From contig VTFK01000074.1 in NCBI GenBank assembly GCA_009617715.1, positions 992,001-1,056,000 of the forward strand: a stretch of 64,000 nucleotides of DNA, in the 5' to 3' direction. Position numbers and translations under genes: made by a program. The notes beneath the pieces were generated by a model. That model did no database searches. It was not told the DNA's origin and saw nothing but the letters and a program-made list of their open reading frames with translations. Of this stretch, positions 34,626-49,152 are shown piece by piece; the stretch's first letter is position 1, and every line of letters starts with the position of its first letter. The stretch comes from Plectrocnemia conspersa (taxonomy: Eukaryota; Arthropoda; Insecta; Trichoptera; Polycentropodidae).

Positions 34626-35132
34626 AGGGATTAAAATTGTGTATGCACATAAAGTTTGCGCTTAGGCATCGAGGATGCTCAGCTTTGTTATGCGGAACGC
34701 GTGTCACTTTAATAATCAATTGGGGTTTTGCATTCTGTATGATACGCAAATTCATACTGTGCTCGAATATGATACCCTATGTTGTTAGAGAGATTTTAAT
34801 TTATTTTTATTGGATATCTGTATACAGCGCTGGTTTAAGGGGTAGGCTGCACAATTGATCACTTGAGGCGCTAGCTCTAGAAGGGTGCTACAAAATAAAA
34901 TTAAAAGCATACCATTTTTTTTTTAAACAATGCTACTAAAAATGTAAAATTAATTGGTGAGCGTGAATACAATCAAATACCACAATAATTAGTGATTTAT
35001 TTATTTAAGCTTTTAAATTCTATATCACACCTACTTATTAATTATTTTCGACAATATTTAAATTACACAGGAGTTCTAAACCATCATTTTTATTTATTTT
35101 TAAAACTGCAATATATATTTTCTATTATTAAA

Positions 35133-35136
<4 letters not shown>
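34626..35136. other. non-coding DNA; possible further TE terminus near 34826
   Basis: CAGCGCTGGTTTAAGGGGTAGGCTGC at about 34826 looks like the terminus of another DNA transposon. The text 'acttgaggcgctagctc' that follows is loosely echoed by 'gcctgaggtgctaaataagc' near 35708. No inverse partner or target duplication was found, so borders are not called. Confidence 0.3.

Positions 35137-35209
<73 letters not shown>
35137..35209. repeat. (TA)n microsatellite
   Basis: About 36 uninterrupted TA units, preceded by AATA text. Such tracts are length-polymorphic and extrude as cruciforms. Confidence 0.95.
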
Positions 35210-38285
<3,076 letters not shown>

Positions 38286-38719
38286 ATAACTTTAAGAATG
38301 TGATATTTGCTTTAAACACATTTTAATAAAAAAATTAAATTGTCAGTATATTTGGATCACAACTTATAGTATTTAGTAACCATAAACTAGTGCTTTGCCA
38401 TTTATTTACATTACAATAATGACCGTATCGTGGCCACTCAACGGTTATTTGGCCGCAGATTCAACATCAACAGTATTAATCAAACTTTTAGTAGTCGTAT
38501 TATTTGTTTTTTATCATTTTAATGCCACATTTAATATGAATAATTTTTTTGTGAAAAATATCTTCTCGCAGTGTGTTGTTTTATTTAAGGCTTTAATTTT
38601 GGATGTATATGATACGCATTTAAACTATATTAGTATATCTAAAAGCCTTAGAATAACCTTACTTTAAATACAAATATAAAATAATATGCATTTGCATTTA
38701 AATCCGATCATATTCTTAC

Positions 38720-38867
38720 CTTAACCTTCTTGTCATCTGGCCGGTGGTCGTGAGGATTCTGGCTGAGGAGCTGGGGCATGTCTAGGCGACAGGTGGAGGG
38801 GCGGCGCCCTCCGTTGTCGCCGCCCCTTCTAGGGAACCCCCCTCTTCTTCATCTTCCCCCGCACTCT
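38720..38867 (-). CDS. minus-strand exon of an unidentified gene (5' UTR plus first codons)
   Basis: On the minus strand a pyrimidine-rich tract and ttattacag| (acceptor, 38868) precede 148 bases of GC-rich sequence that end AAG|GTAAGAAT (donor, 38720/38719). Both sites are strong. One frame contains ATG at 38779-38777 (context GAC ATG C) and reads MPQLLSQNPH...DDKKVK, 20 codons exactly to the donor (phase 0). Upstream in that frame it stays open (RRGG...RRPSTCRLD) to a TGA near 38850. Another frame reads an acidic SAGEDEEEGGSLEG...PPPVA before a TAG near 38782. I do not recognise the protein. The exon may be a 5' exon carrying the start codon. An internal exon broken by an error, or a TE exaptation, is possible but less likely. 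Composition contrasts sharply with the AT-rich flanks. Confidence 0.6.
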
Positions 38868-41286
38868 CTGTAATAAATAAAAAAAATATATTTTATTGAC
38901 ATTATCGTTATTAACAAGTTGAGAAGATGGCAATATTTTATTTGGGGTGATTGTGTAACTTTTTTCAAGAAACTGGACGATAAATTTCATTAGACGTTTC
39001 TAAGAAGATGTAATTCATGTTTAAAATATCGAATTTTAAAATATAATTCGTTTTACGTGTACCTTGGTGCTGTCTCGTTTATTAAGTTATGTTTTTCGCT
39101 GGAAACAAGATAACGCAAAGTCTATAAAAAATAATTTATTTTTAATGTGATTTAGAAACAGGGTGTTGAGCTCTCAATATACATATATTCATTAATATTT
39201 AATTTGGGTAGTAAAATATATGCTATTATAACATAATTTATTAAACGGATTTATAACAATCTGCTTTTATAAAATACAACAATATTCATAAATTGACATT
39301 TAGTGGTAAATTACGCAAAAAATTCAATCTAAAACGATGTTTATTGTTGTTTGTAAATAATCTTTTATTGCATATTTAAATCATTTAGATCGTTTGAGAA
39401 AATTCAACTTAATTTGTGAATCACTTTTATACTAAATCGTCGAATTACTCATCCATCAAAAATGTTGATAAACAACCCATATAAATTTCTTTTTGATACG
39501 CGGGGGCAGTTGCTGAGTCATTTTTTAACATTCAAATTGAAGCACAAAGATAAATTTATCAAATATATGTAACAATCCATATATATCTGTCGAATAGCTT
39601 CGAAAACAGAAAAGGCATTTTTTCAATAGTAGAACACTTAAATTTAATCAACCGTAAAAAGTGCTTTGTGTCTATCTATCGTAAAAGTCTCATTAAGCAA
39701 ATTGATTTTATGTTTATTAGATATGTAATAAAAATATATATGTATTATAACTATTTTATATAATATATTTAAATAATAAAATATTATTTGTTTTCATAAT
39801 TACACGTGATAAATAATGAGCTATAATCTCGTTTCGTTGTAGACCAAAACAATTTAGAGAACCCTCATTAAATAACGATAAGGTGTGACTTTGTCATATC
39901 ATCACTCACCCTGACACGGGTAAGCTCATAGTTCAGAGCTTAATTTGATTATTAAGTTAATGATAATAAATTTTAACATAAGTTAAATTATTGGTTTATA
40001 GGAACAATGTTCTAAGATGTAGTTACCGTGAGTTACATACGCCATCACAATGCTCTATGATTCTATTGAGAGAGAAAAACATATTTTTTATTTAAATTAT
40101 ATTAGGACCATCGTAATATATATTACATTATTACAAATATTACAATATACACAAAAATAATTCATCTTCTTAGAAATTTTCACGCAATAAGATTATTTTT
40201 TCAATATTTAACTAAATTACACTTTTAAACTGTTTGTAGCAGCTTTTTTTTTTTTTTAATTTCCGGTTTGTTAAGTAATCGGAAAATATTTTTTTGTGTT
40301 TTATCAATGTGTTATCTAATTTGCTAATTTTTGGTATTTAAAAAAAATATTAACATAAAATTTTTCCATTGAGTTAAATTTGCAGATACATTTGATTTTA
40401 TTTTGCTTATCGATTGAACTACTTTATCAATAATACAATGTCGAAAAACAAATATTATTTCAGCCTTTTCTTGATTTGTATTGGCTATATTGTTTTTAGT
40501 TTATAGCGGTGTTTTTATTTTTAAGCGATTTAGTTCTTCTGCCACAAGTAATTATATAATAGTTTTGGTTTTTAAGGTTACGAAAAAACATTTAGCTTTA
40601 AATGATTTGTAAATACAGAATTAACTTCATTCGCTTTAAGACGTGATTCTAAAAAAAAGTAAAAGAATCTTGGTACTTAATCATAAACATACTATTTTAA
40701 AGTATTTTTTTGAAGCAAAGATATAATTTTCTAATAAAATTATAAAAATAAAAATCACCCACATGATAGAAAAAGGTGAAAAATGTTTCAAATTAAAATT
40801 TAATGAAAAAAATATATTTTCCTTTTAATATTTTGTCATTATCTTTGCATTTAATAATATAAAAGGACACGGTAACTACCATCCTTTTATTCATATCAGC
40901 ATAAAACTTATTTAATTTAAAACAAAAATCTTCTTAAAAATATTTTGTATCAATAATATATAACAAATATTAAATACAAAATAATATAGGCAAAAAAAAA
41001 ATTAGAACACCTAATTTTTGTGTTTTCATAATTTTGACTCTCAGGATTCAGCTTTCAAAAATCAGGACGAAAGATATCAGTGATGTTTGACCATCGATTA
41101 TTTATGTATTGATGACATTATTTCGTTATAAATATAAACTTTAATCTTTTAAAAACAAGATCAGGTTTTAAAATTATTAGAAAAACAGAAATTGAAAAAA
41201 AATTAAAGCATAAATATAATTACCATCTCCGATGTAAAAAGAATATTAGTTCACAGGAATTATATATAGAAATTTAAAAACACTAT
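38868..41286. other. non-coding DNA, probable intron upstream of the 38.7-kb exon
   Basis: A/T-rich with no recognisable gene. Nothing beyond low-complexity T and A runs (for example 40241-40257) can be supported. Confidence 0.5.
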
Positions 41287-41295
41287 GGTCCGTGT
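41287..41295 (+). repeat. 9-bp target duplication of MULE-like MITE, left
   Basis: GGTCCGTGT directly before the GCATCATAAG end. The identical 9 bases are at 41780-41788. Confidence 0.75.
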
Positions 41296-41779
41296 GCATC
41301 ATAAGATTCCCTATCGAGCTCGACGGTTTACCGTTACATTCTAATTAGAATCTACTACTATTTGCCTCTCAGCCATACACCGTGGGGGTGTTACCCTGCG
41401 CTTCTAAAGAAATATTTACCATTTGATTTTTATTATATAATAATGCTCTTTTCTTATATTAAATATAAATATTTTATTGCTTTTGGAAACAAAAATAGTA
41501 ATAATACATTTAATAATGGTTATAATAATTATATTTATTTAAAATATCGTTAAAATTCTGCACAAAATTAAAAAAAATCAGATACATAAGTAGTGAAATT
41601 ATGATATGAAGTTAGTGGTATTGTAGGTTAATCAAATTTATTCATTTAACAATCCAGAACTGACGCCGATCCTCTGGAAATAAAAGTGGGAGTGGTGTTG
41701 CATGCAACGAAAAAAGAGATAAGGCATGCTCTTTCGTGTAACGGTACTTTGTCCAGATGACATGGGAATCTTATGAAGC
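41296..41779. mobile_element. MULE-like MITE, 484 bp
   Basis: The left end GCATCATAAGATTCCC and the inverse of the right end, GCTTCATAAGATTCCC, match at 15 of 16 positions. At the same offset (17 bases further in) both ends carry TACCGTTACA, so the TIRs extend to about 43 bp. The flanking duplication GGTCCGTGT is 9 bp, the length typical of Mutator-like elements. No coding capacity is seen. The insertion split a SINE-like T-arm sequence just to the right. Confidence 0.7.
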
Positions 41780-41825
41780 GGTCCGTGTGGGATTCGAACC
41801 TAGGTCTTTCAGTGTTTGTCATGAA
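41780..41825 (-). mobile_element. tRNA-like SINE fragment
   Basis: The minus-strand text 'cactgaaagacctaGGTTCGAATCCcacacggacc' is a T-arm with an exact polymerase III B-box. The D- and anticodon-arm part is not recognisable. The left part of the same SINE would be the 'ctatggtccgtgt' at 41284-41295, beyond the inserted MITE. Confidence 0.5.
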
Positions 41826-42255
41826 TTGAAATTAAATAACTATCAAAATCATATGATTTTATTTTTATTTTACGATCATACTTTAAGAGTAATTCGATAA
41901 GGTTACAGTATTATTTAAATTATATATATGATATACATGTTACGTTAGTTTTGATATTGGATTGAGTTTTCTCATATTCGAAAACATATTATTGAACCCA
42001 CATGGTAACAAGATACATCTTCATGGAATAACTTGGATAAAATATTATATTTTGAAAACCTATTTGATCCGTTCTTGATTTTTCCTACGAGCCTAGAATT
42101 TCTGTAATAATAAATTATTACGCAACTGTATTTTTTGCGTTGCAAAAATGTTTTACCTTTAAATTGTTAAACAATTTTTTTCAGTAAATACATGTTAAAA
42201 TAAAATTTATTTGGACATAAAGACTTGGGGGTTATTTATTATTTTAACTTTTATC
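41826..42255. other. non-coding DNA, no gene seen
   Basis: A/T-rich spacer between two MITEs. No signal. Confidence 0.5.
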
Positions 42256-42263
42256 ATTGCGCT
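42256..42263 (+). repeat. target duplication of ACCCGG-rich hAT MITE, left (ATTGCGCT)
   Basis: Exact 8-bp match to 43088-43095; directly precedes TAGGGCAT. Confidence 0.9.
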
Positions 42264-43087
42264 TAGGGCATCCAAATACCCGAGCTAATTCATTACCCGG
42301 TTACACGGGTATTTCATGGGAAAGAACCGAGTACCCGGTTCGGTTCCGGGTAGTTTTTGTAAGCCGTTAAGAGTCCAATTTTTATTAAATTTGAATCTTT
42401 GATTAAATATGACGTGATATATTTAATTTTACTTTAATAATTAATATCATTTTTAAAAAAAATAAGGCATTGAAATAAAATCAATATATTATGTAATTAT
42501 TAATAGGTACTTTACTCAATCGAAATATTTTTACATTCCATCGTTAGGTACATATATACATATACTTACATACTACATACATGTGTAACAATGCAAAACC
42601 GAAATATTTATTTTAACACATATTTGGCAATAATAATACAAATTGCACATGAAAAATACCGAGGAAATAAATTTTATTAAAATTATAAAAGAAATTATAT
42701 GATTGTATTTATTATATGTATTATATGCAGGTAAAGAAACAAAGCTTATTTTAGTGATGTTATTTTTGTAAAAAGTTATGTAATGGGTTATATTTTCACC
42801 CTACAACGCATTAAAATTTATTTTTATTTACAACTGCATCCTTTCAAAATAATCCTTATCCTCGAAATCTATAGACCGCTAAGTGCTATCCCTTTTTTTG
42901 TCGTTCAAAGACGTTAGTCGTTTAAGAACGCCGATTCGGCTCTCTCATTTAATTTGAAGTAATGGAAAAAAAATTTTAAATGAAATTAACCGGATACCCG
43001 TCAAAAATTACCCGGTTTTCGGTTCCATGAAAAACATGGCGGGTAACCGGGTACCCGGTTCCAATTCTACCCGGTTCGAATGCCCTA
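42264..43087. mobile_element. non-autonomous hAT element, 824 bp, ACCCGG-rich ends
   Basis: Ends are TAGGGCATCCAAATACCCG (left) and CGGTTCGAATGCCCTA (right), giving short TIRs TAGGGCATyC. Both subterminal regions are packed with ACCCGG/CCGGGT repeats (about 42278-42352 and 43000-43075), which could be transposase-binding sites or form hairpins. Perfect 8-bp duplications ATTGCGCT flank it. The interior is A/T-rich with no transposase. Confidence 0.85.
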
Positions 43088-43095
43088 ATTGCGCT
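43088..43095 (+). repeat. target duplication of ACCCGG-rich hAT MITE, right (ATTGCGCT)
   Basis: Exact copy of 42256-42263. Confidence 0.9.
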
Positions 43096-43524
43096 ATAAT
43101 TTAAGAATAAATATGCATTCAATTTTCTTTTACTTAATAACATAGTTGTCACACATGTGTTCAGTTCTTAGCTTAAAAATATATGTAACTAAGAAGTTTG
43201 TTTTAAATTTCATTTTCCCTTAAAAACTTGTAATAGTTTTTAAGAAATCAAAGATATTTATAAAAAAATATAGAAAAGTATCTCAAATTGCTATTTGTAA
43301 GACCGGTTACCGAAAATCCTATGACGTTGAAATAAAAAAACTCATTATATTAAAAAATCAATAAAGTAACGTTTTAAAGGTAAAAGTCAATTACAAAATA
43401 AAAAAGTTTTAACTCATAATCTTTACTTTGCGAATATCGTTCGTACATATACATACAAACACACCGATACATATTATTATATTTACTTGCTGATTCGTTA
43501 ATACCAAGTTTCATTATTAAACCA
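43096..43524. other. non-coding DNA, no gene seen
   Basis: A/T-rich. The small minus-strand frame 43374-43559 has no coding character. Confidence 0.5.
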
Positions 43525-43990
43525 CGCCGGTGGCTGGTGCTCTTGAGATTACACAGCATAAAAGGAATAGAACAAAGTCTAAAGCGCAGCTGCTCTTTCC
43601 AGAAGCTAAGTGGATGGGAAATTTTGCTCTCGAAACAACGAATCCGACAGACAATTCTTCGCTGCGGTTTATGAGAACATCGCCTCTCAGAATTATTTCA
43701 AAGCAGTACATGTTACATGGTTTCGCTCAATAGCCTAGCAATTAATTTACAAGCGATTATTGTTCGAGGGGTGTTTCAATATGTCGGTGTGAATTAATTG
43801 GCGAGACGGCTTATTAAATCCGCGGGCGCGTATTAATCAAATCTGATTGTATAAATAGAGCGATATTCGTGCTACCAAGCTCATGGTGAATTTTCATCAG
43901 ATTCGAACAATGAGCCAATTGTGCATTCAGCTGAAGCGAGCTATAGATTCCTAATTAAACTGACGAATTGTTGCGCTAATTTGTCACTGT
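43525..43990. promoter_or_regulatory. candidate conserved non-coding/enhancer-like island
   Basis: A compact, transposon-free stretch of mixed composition. It has clustered homeodomain-type cores (attaatt near 43791, ttattaaa near 43811, tattaatcaaatctgatt near 43831-43848, gcgattattg near 43752) and 'gtataaataga' near 43849. Open frames on both strands (43530-43733 plus, 43517-43711 minus) have no domain. This is pattern-based only; conservation cannot be tested here. Confidence 0.3.
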
Positions 43991-44789
43991 TTAAAAGAAA
44001 TTTACAATGTGATATATAGCATTTATAAGCGAAAAAAGTACTCTCCTTGTGACTTTAATTGTCATGGCTTCAAATAACTTGAATTCAATGTGCTTATAAA
44101 AATAATTTCGTTCTCGCCTTTGAATTTTTAAATGAGGATTTGTCTCAATCACATATGTGTACTCTGTATATAATAATATACAATAAAATAGGGCTTTCAA
44201 TCTTCAATGTATATTTTTGATGTAGTAAACCATTGTATTCAGGTAATTTATTAACTAAACTATATAGATAATAATTTATTGTTATTAAATTATTTTGTAG
44301 GATAAATAAAATAAACGAGCTACGACTGGCATAATTTATCGAACCATTTGAACGACTTTAACATTGATTGGCGTATTTAATGTTTGTTGAAAAAAACGCG
44401 ATAAAATAATGAAATAGATATGTGTTTGGAAATTCCGTTACCGAATACGTATTATATTGTTTTATTTTATATATTTATATTGTACAATAATATTTTGCCA
44501 CAGAGTTAAGATTCATATGTAAAATTTGCCGCTGATTTCAGTTGTTAATTTGTATTTTTTTTTAAATAAGGTGTATGATATTAAGTCACGCCTTTTTATT
44601 TTTATAGGCATGCTTGTTATAAAAAACTGCTACATAGTAATGAAACCGTTATGTAATATGTTACAAAACACATTCCATACTGCTGTAATTATTATAATAT
44701 AGTAACATTGTACAACAAGATTTTTGTCACAGTAAAACTTGACTCTGATTTTAGGTGTTTTAATTAAAGTATTAGTAGTGAGTAGTAGT
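43991..44789. repeat. AT-rich DNA with the left part of a dispersed repeat
   Basis: The motif 'taaataaggtgta-gatattaag-cac' occurs near 44563 and again near 45361 and 45522. The DNA on both sides of the palindrome MITE copy 2 therefore belongs to one repeat family. No gene is seen in 43991-44500. Confidence 0.4.
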
Positions 44790-45288
44790 GAGTTATTTTG
44801 TACATAATTTTTATTTTTTTAGTATACACCTGGGAGTGATTTAATTTGACGTATTTTACCATAATTATTTCTGTTGTTATTATGTACTTATAGTAAATTT
44901 AAGAATAAATTAGTGATTCGCAACGTTCATTGCTATGATTTATTTTACTATTTTTTTTTATTAGTATATTTTAATATTTATTTTGAATTATTTTCTAGTA
45001 ATACATTTGGTTAATTTATCTTATATATTTTTTATATAATACTCGGTTTTTATGCAACATTTTTATATAAATTCAGAGGCTCCTAATATTTTTTTATAAA
45101 ATCAATATGAAATATTTTCTGTTGTGTTTATTTATTTTATACTATTTAATTTATTTGTATTATTTTTTATGAAAATCATGCACATGAACTAAAATGTAAT
45201 GTATTTTATTTATTATTTATTCAGTAAATATACCTCAAAACAGTGCATGATTGACCGCCGTACATGTACGGCGATATCGTTTAAAGGG
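44790..45288 (+). mobile_element. piggyBac-like MITE with TACATGTA palindrome, copy 2
   Basis: Shows the family blocks in order: 'tatacacctgggagtgattt' (44823), 'ccataattatttctgttg' (44859), 'cgcaacgtt' (44919), and the palindrome CGCCGTACATGTACGGCG at 45256-45273. It ends in AAAGGG followed by TTAA (45289-45292). The left end near 44775 (gtagtgagtagtagtgag) is eroded. Confidence 0.65.
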
Positions 45289-45292
45289 TTAA

Positions 45293-46150
45293 GTCACAAA
45301 ATTTTATTTTTGCCCATTATCTCGCAGCTTTTAGTAATTTAATTATGTGTTTTTTTTTTTTAAATAAGGTGTAGGATATTAGGTTACAAGTTTTTATTTT
45401 TGCGCATTATTGAACACATAAAATAAATGAGCTGCAACTGTCATTTGCATCTGGCAGAAATAAGATTAATTTGTAAAAATGCACGGTAATTGCAACTGTC
45501 AGATCAGATGTTAATTTAATAAGGTATAGGATATTAAGCAACATACATTTATTTTTGAGTATTTTCATGCAAAATTATTACTTATTAAATAATTAAAAAA
45601 AAAATTGCTGAAGCTATTTAGTTTGCCTGATAAAACTTCTTATTTCAAAATGGCTGCTATTAAAAGAAATAATCATAATTTTATTAGAAAACCTTTGTCA
45701 AAAAATTAAAAAAAGAATGTAAAAATATAATTACTAAAAAAATGATTTTATTTTGTTTTTTTAATTTATGGATTTTTGCCATAATTTTATATTTTCATAA
45801 ACTTATTTTAAAAATAGATCTTGTAAATATCTCAAATGAGTTCGTTGCGCCACCATAGATTTAAAATGATGCCTATTTAAAATATAAAAAATTGTAACAA
45901 TTTTAAAAAGTATAAAAGTGAAAACGTTGCAAAATAGAAATCAAATTAAAAAAAAATCATTTAATGTGGAATATAACAAAATTTTGGGATACCATTACTA
46001 CTGTAGTGTTTTTAATATTAAAATGAAATTGTTCTAAGAATTTTTCAAAAGAAAAATTGTTCAAAAATAGCAAATATTAAAAATTAAAAAAAAACGTAAC
46101 TTAAGAATATTTTTTTAAAAAAAATCATAGCTTCATTAAATCAGAAAAGT
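45293..46150 (+). repeat. dispersed AT-rich repeat, related to 1459-2320
   Basis: Contains two copies of the 'ataaggtgtaggatattaag' motif (about 45365 and 45524), then 'tcttgtaaatatctc...gttcgtt' (about 45820) and 'actactgtagtg' (about 46000). It parallels the DNA right of copy 1. Non-coding. Confidence 0.45.
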
Positions 46151-46985
46151 ATAAATTAGGACAAATACATTAAAAATTTAAAATACAATTATCACTTCTC
46201 ATAAGTCTAAAATACAATTCAGTTAGTCTCGTGGTAGGAAATTTTAGTTGCTTTCCAAACTTTCTTATTGTCTTTCTTTATTAGAATTTCATTAATGGAC
46301 CATTTTTTTCACTATCAACGAACTAAAAACATCTATTTATTTTATTGCCGCAGTAACTTAATCAATATCTTTATTTATAAGAAAATATTGATTTAATTTT
46401 TATTTAAGGAAAAAACTTATTTTCTATTCTTCGATCATGTTTTTTTTGCAAACTTGAGGCAACGACTTTTTTAACAGTCATGTGATTGTTTTACTTCATG
46501 GCTGAATTCAAATAGGCAAAGGATTGTAAATACACCATGGTTTATTGTTGTGGTTAGATGGAAAAATACCCTTTTCACTCATGGGTCACAGAAAGTTGAT
46601 GGAGGGCGTCTTAGAGCATTTTATAAAATTTATCACTGCGAAACGTAAATAATATTAAAATGCTGGTTAAGCTAGTTTTTAAATAACAGAAGTAATTAAT
46701 ATGAGCTTTGAGCTTTTTCTTTAAAAACCTATAATTATATTATATTTAATAAAAATTTGATTTGATTTGAAATCATATAATATTAAATTTTTTTACAAAA
46801 TCTATAAGAATTTAAACATTTCTGTATTTATTATTTATCATTTAATTTGATTTACCAAATTGGAAATCATTTAACAGTCCAAATCATGATTTTTTACTCA
46901 GTCGTAAAGGCACAGCTAATTTGCTCTTTAGTAATTTTTTTTAATTTTAGAAGCTTTATTTATTTGGCTACCCCAAAGCTATGCG
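46151..46985. other. non-coding DNA, no gene seen
   Basis: A/T-rich. A short 'caattatcacttctcataagtc' near 46187 recalls the foldback MITE arm but is too short to call. Confidence 0.5.
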
Positions 46986-47098
46986 GTACACTGGCTTGGT
47001 GACGTGACGGATAGAACATGGCATGCCAGTCTGTTGCCGGGATCCGAACTTGTTGCCTCTGGATTGTCAGTCTATGCAACACGGATTACGCTAATCCG
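46986..47098 (-). mobile_element. tRNA-derived SINE head (minus strand)
   Basis: The minus-strand text runs from 'cggattagcgtaatccgtgttgcatagactgacaatccagaggc' to 'aagttcggatccc', the last resembling a B-box. The 'agactg-aatccagaggc' anticodon-arm block is shared with 48515-48533. The arms do not form a proper tRNA, so it is a decayed SINE. Confidence 0.5.
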
Positions 47099-48484
47099 AT
47101 CTTAATTAAATATATATTTGTTACCAAATAAAAAAATATCAAAAGTTATTCATCTGATATATTTTATTTTAAATTGCTTTAAAAAAATATACAGAAAGGT
47201 AATCTTGAAAAATTAAAAAAGTGATTTTTTTTATTGATACAAGCATTACTATTTGCGTTTTAATTTGTATATATTAAAATATTCGTATCACATGCATAGT
47301 ATCGATCCACTTATTATTAAACATAGGCTAGCTTTTTCCAAAATTACGCGCATTAATTTGAATAATCCACTTAAACATGTTCGTTTTTGGAGCAAAATTT
47401 ATTCGGACGCACAATTCGAGTATTGGAAATCTACCCCTTCGTATAATATATTATACTGTTGTTGTTATATAGTGATTATTTATACATACCGCTACCCTTG
47501 CTGCCGCCATAAATATATTTCGGACATCGAGAAAATTCGACGCCGCTTATAATTATTTTTGCGATTCGCAAAGGATTAAACAAATACGATACACGAAGGA
47601 AATTATGACAAGAGTGGATGAATAACGCAATATAGGAAAGTCGTATATAAAATTCAAATTCGGTTTAGTGTTTGCGTTCGGGTTTTCAACTATGGAAGTT
47701 CAGCGTTGAAAGAGATAACGGCAATTGTGAAACTTTCTCATCCCTCGTTTCCGACGTGTCTATAACGCGAGGCAGGGGTTAATAACTTCAGGGGAAGTTT
47801 TCATTGACGTGGTGGAGTAAAAAAAAAACAAAACGCACAATAAGCCGATTCCGCGAAAGTTGTCTCATTGTTGAAGTTAGACTAGGTCTCCCATGGTGGA
47901 GGAAACTCTCTTTAGAAAAATCAGAAGCGAGGAAGATGGAGCTATAAGAGAAATCTTTACTTGCATATAACTTTTTAGATTTTTTAAGAATCACAAAAAT
48001 TATTTAAATATATCTTGCTAGAAAAAATCAATTTTTATTTACTTTTAAGATATATTAAATCGCATTTAACATCTTTTCAAAATATTTATTATTATAGTGT
48101 CGTAACCACCTATAATTGTTGCGTCTTAATTAATTAAAAGATCTGCTAAAAGAGCCATAAAACTAGTAGATTTCTGTTCATTGGACTTTGTAAGGATCAA
48201 TGATTTTGGTGGCGTTTATTAACGGAATCCATTAAAATCTATTTTAATAATTAAGCTAAAAAAATTAAAACAGTTGATTGATTGATTGATTTTAAATATC
48301 CTTTGATTGATTTTATGAACTTGTACGTTGTCTAATGTGTACTGTTTAATGCTTCTAATAATGTTGATTTGTATTTACTAAATTAAATTTTAAAACTTTA
48401 TTTTCATTACCAATGTTTGGCATACGTTTTTATATTATTTTTGAGTTACAACAGTAACAATGAACTATCTGGTTTCACAACCAG
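47099..48484. other. non-coding DNA, no gene seen
   Basis: The segment 47640-47900 is of higher complexity. A TTGATTGATTGATT run lies near 48273-48287. The plus-strand frame 47253-47552 (99 codons) has no recognisable domain and starts in AT-rich text. No gene is supported. Confidence 0.45.
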
Positions 48485-48566
48485 GCTGGAATAACGTAGT
48501 CCGCAAAGTCTAGACTGTTAATCCAGAGGCTACGGGCTCGAGCCACAGAAGCAAACGCAAATTTTA
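48485..48566 (+). mobile_element. tRNA-Asn-like SINE head
   Basis: 'taacgtagtccgcaaagtctaga-ctGTTaatccag-aggctacGGGCTCGAGCC' has an anticodon-like GTT in a 7-base loop (ctgttaa) and a B-box-like end. It is followed by an A/T-rich body. It shares the anticodon-arm block with 46986-47098. A pseudo-tRNA of SINE origin. Confidence 0.5.
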
Positions 48567-49152
48567 ATTATAAAAAATATGACATTTAAAAAAATTTTAA
48601 CTGCAAAATTACATATATTCTTAAATACTGTCCTGGGGGTGTTTATTTCGTGAATACAATAATTGATTATTTGTTGAGAAACAGTGATTGTCCATGGGCT
48701 CCAGGTGTTTCCGAAATATCTCGCTATGGATTCCAGTGGATGATCTAAGAAATACGGCGATTTCTGCTAGTACATAGTTGAATCGGCCTGCTCTCGGTTG
48801 CAGACAAAGTTAGAGGTCTTTTGAAGGTTGGACGCCTTGAACTCCGATGTGGATGTTCAAGTCTGTCAGACAAAGTGTCGAAAAATAAGTGATTCCAGGT
48901 TGCCAGGGTCCAAATTATAGTTGATTTTATGGTTCGTTCCTTTTTTTGCAAAATGATTTATTTTAAAAAAAAAGTGACGAATTTCTTTAAAATAAATTGC
49001 AGCTGGACGATAAGGTAGATTAAAAACGGTTGCGTGGATTATTTATTCTCAAGACAATAAATAAGTGGTCTTCCACGGTGTTTCATTTTAAACGAAGAAA
49101 CCGATTTTTTTGTTTATTGATGAAAATGTTTTTATCGCAACTGTCTTTTTTG
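48567..49152. other. non-coding DNA; one moderately GC-rich block
   Basis: 48640-48940 is higher in GC and open on the minus strand for 68 codons (48745-48951) with an Arg/Ser/Thr-rich composition. I see no family match; it may be an old TE. Confidence 0.4.

Noticed and set aside
38389..38670. 90-codon open frame (38395-38667) downstream of the (TA)n tract
   Set aside because: It has hydrophobic, AT-driven composition with no domain and no splice or promoter context, and lies in the likely intron just 3' of the better supported exon.
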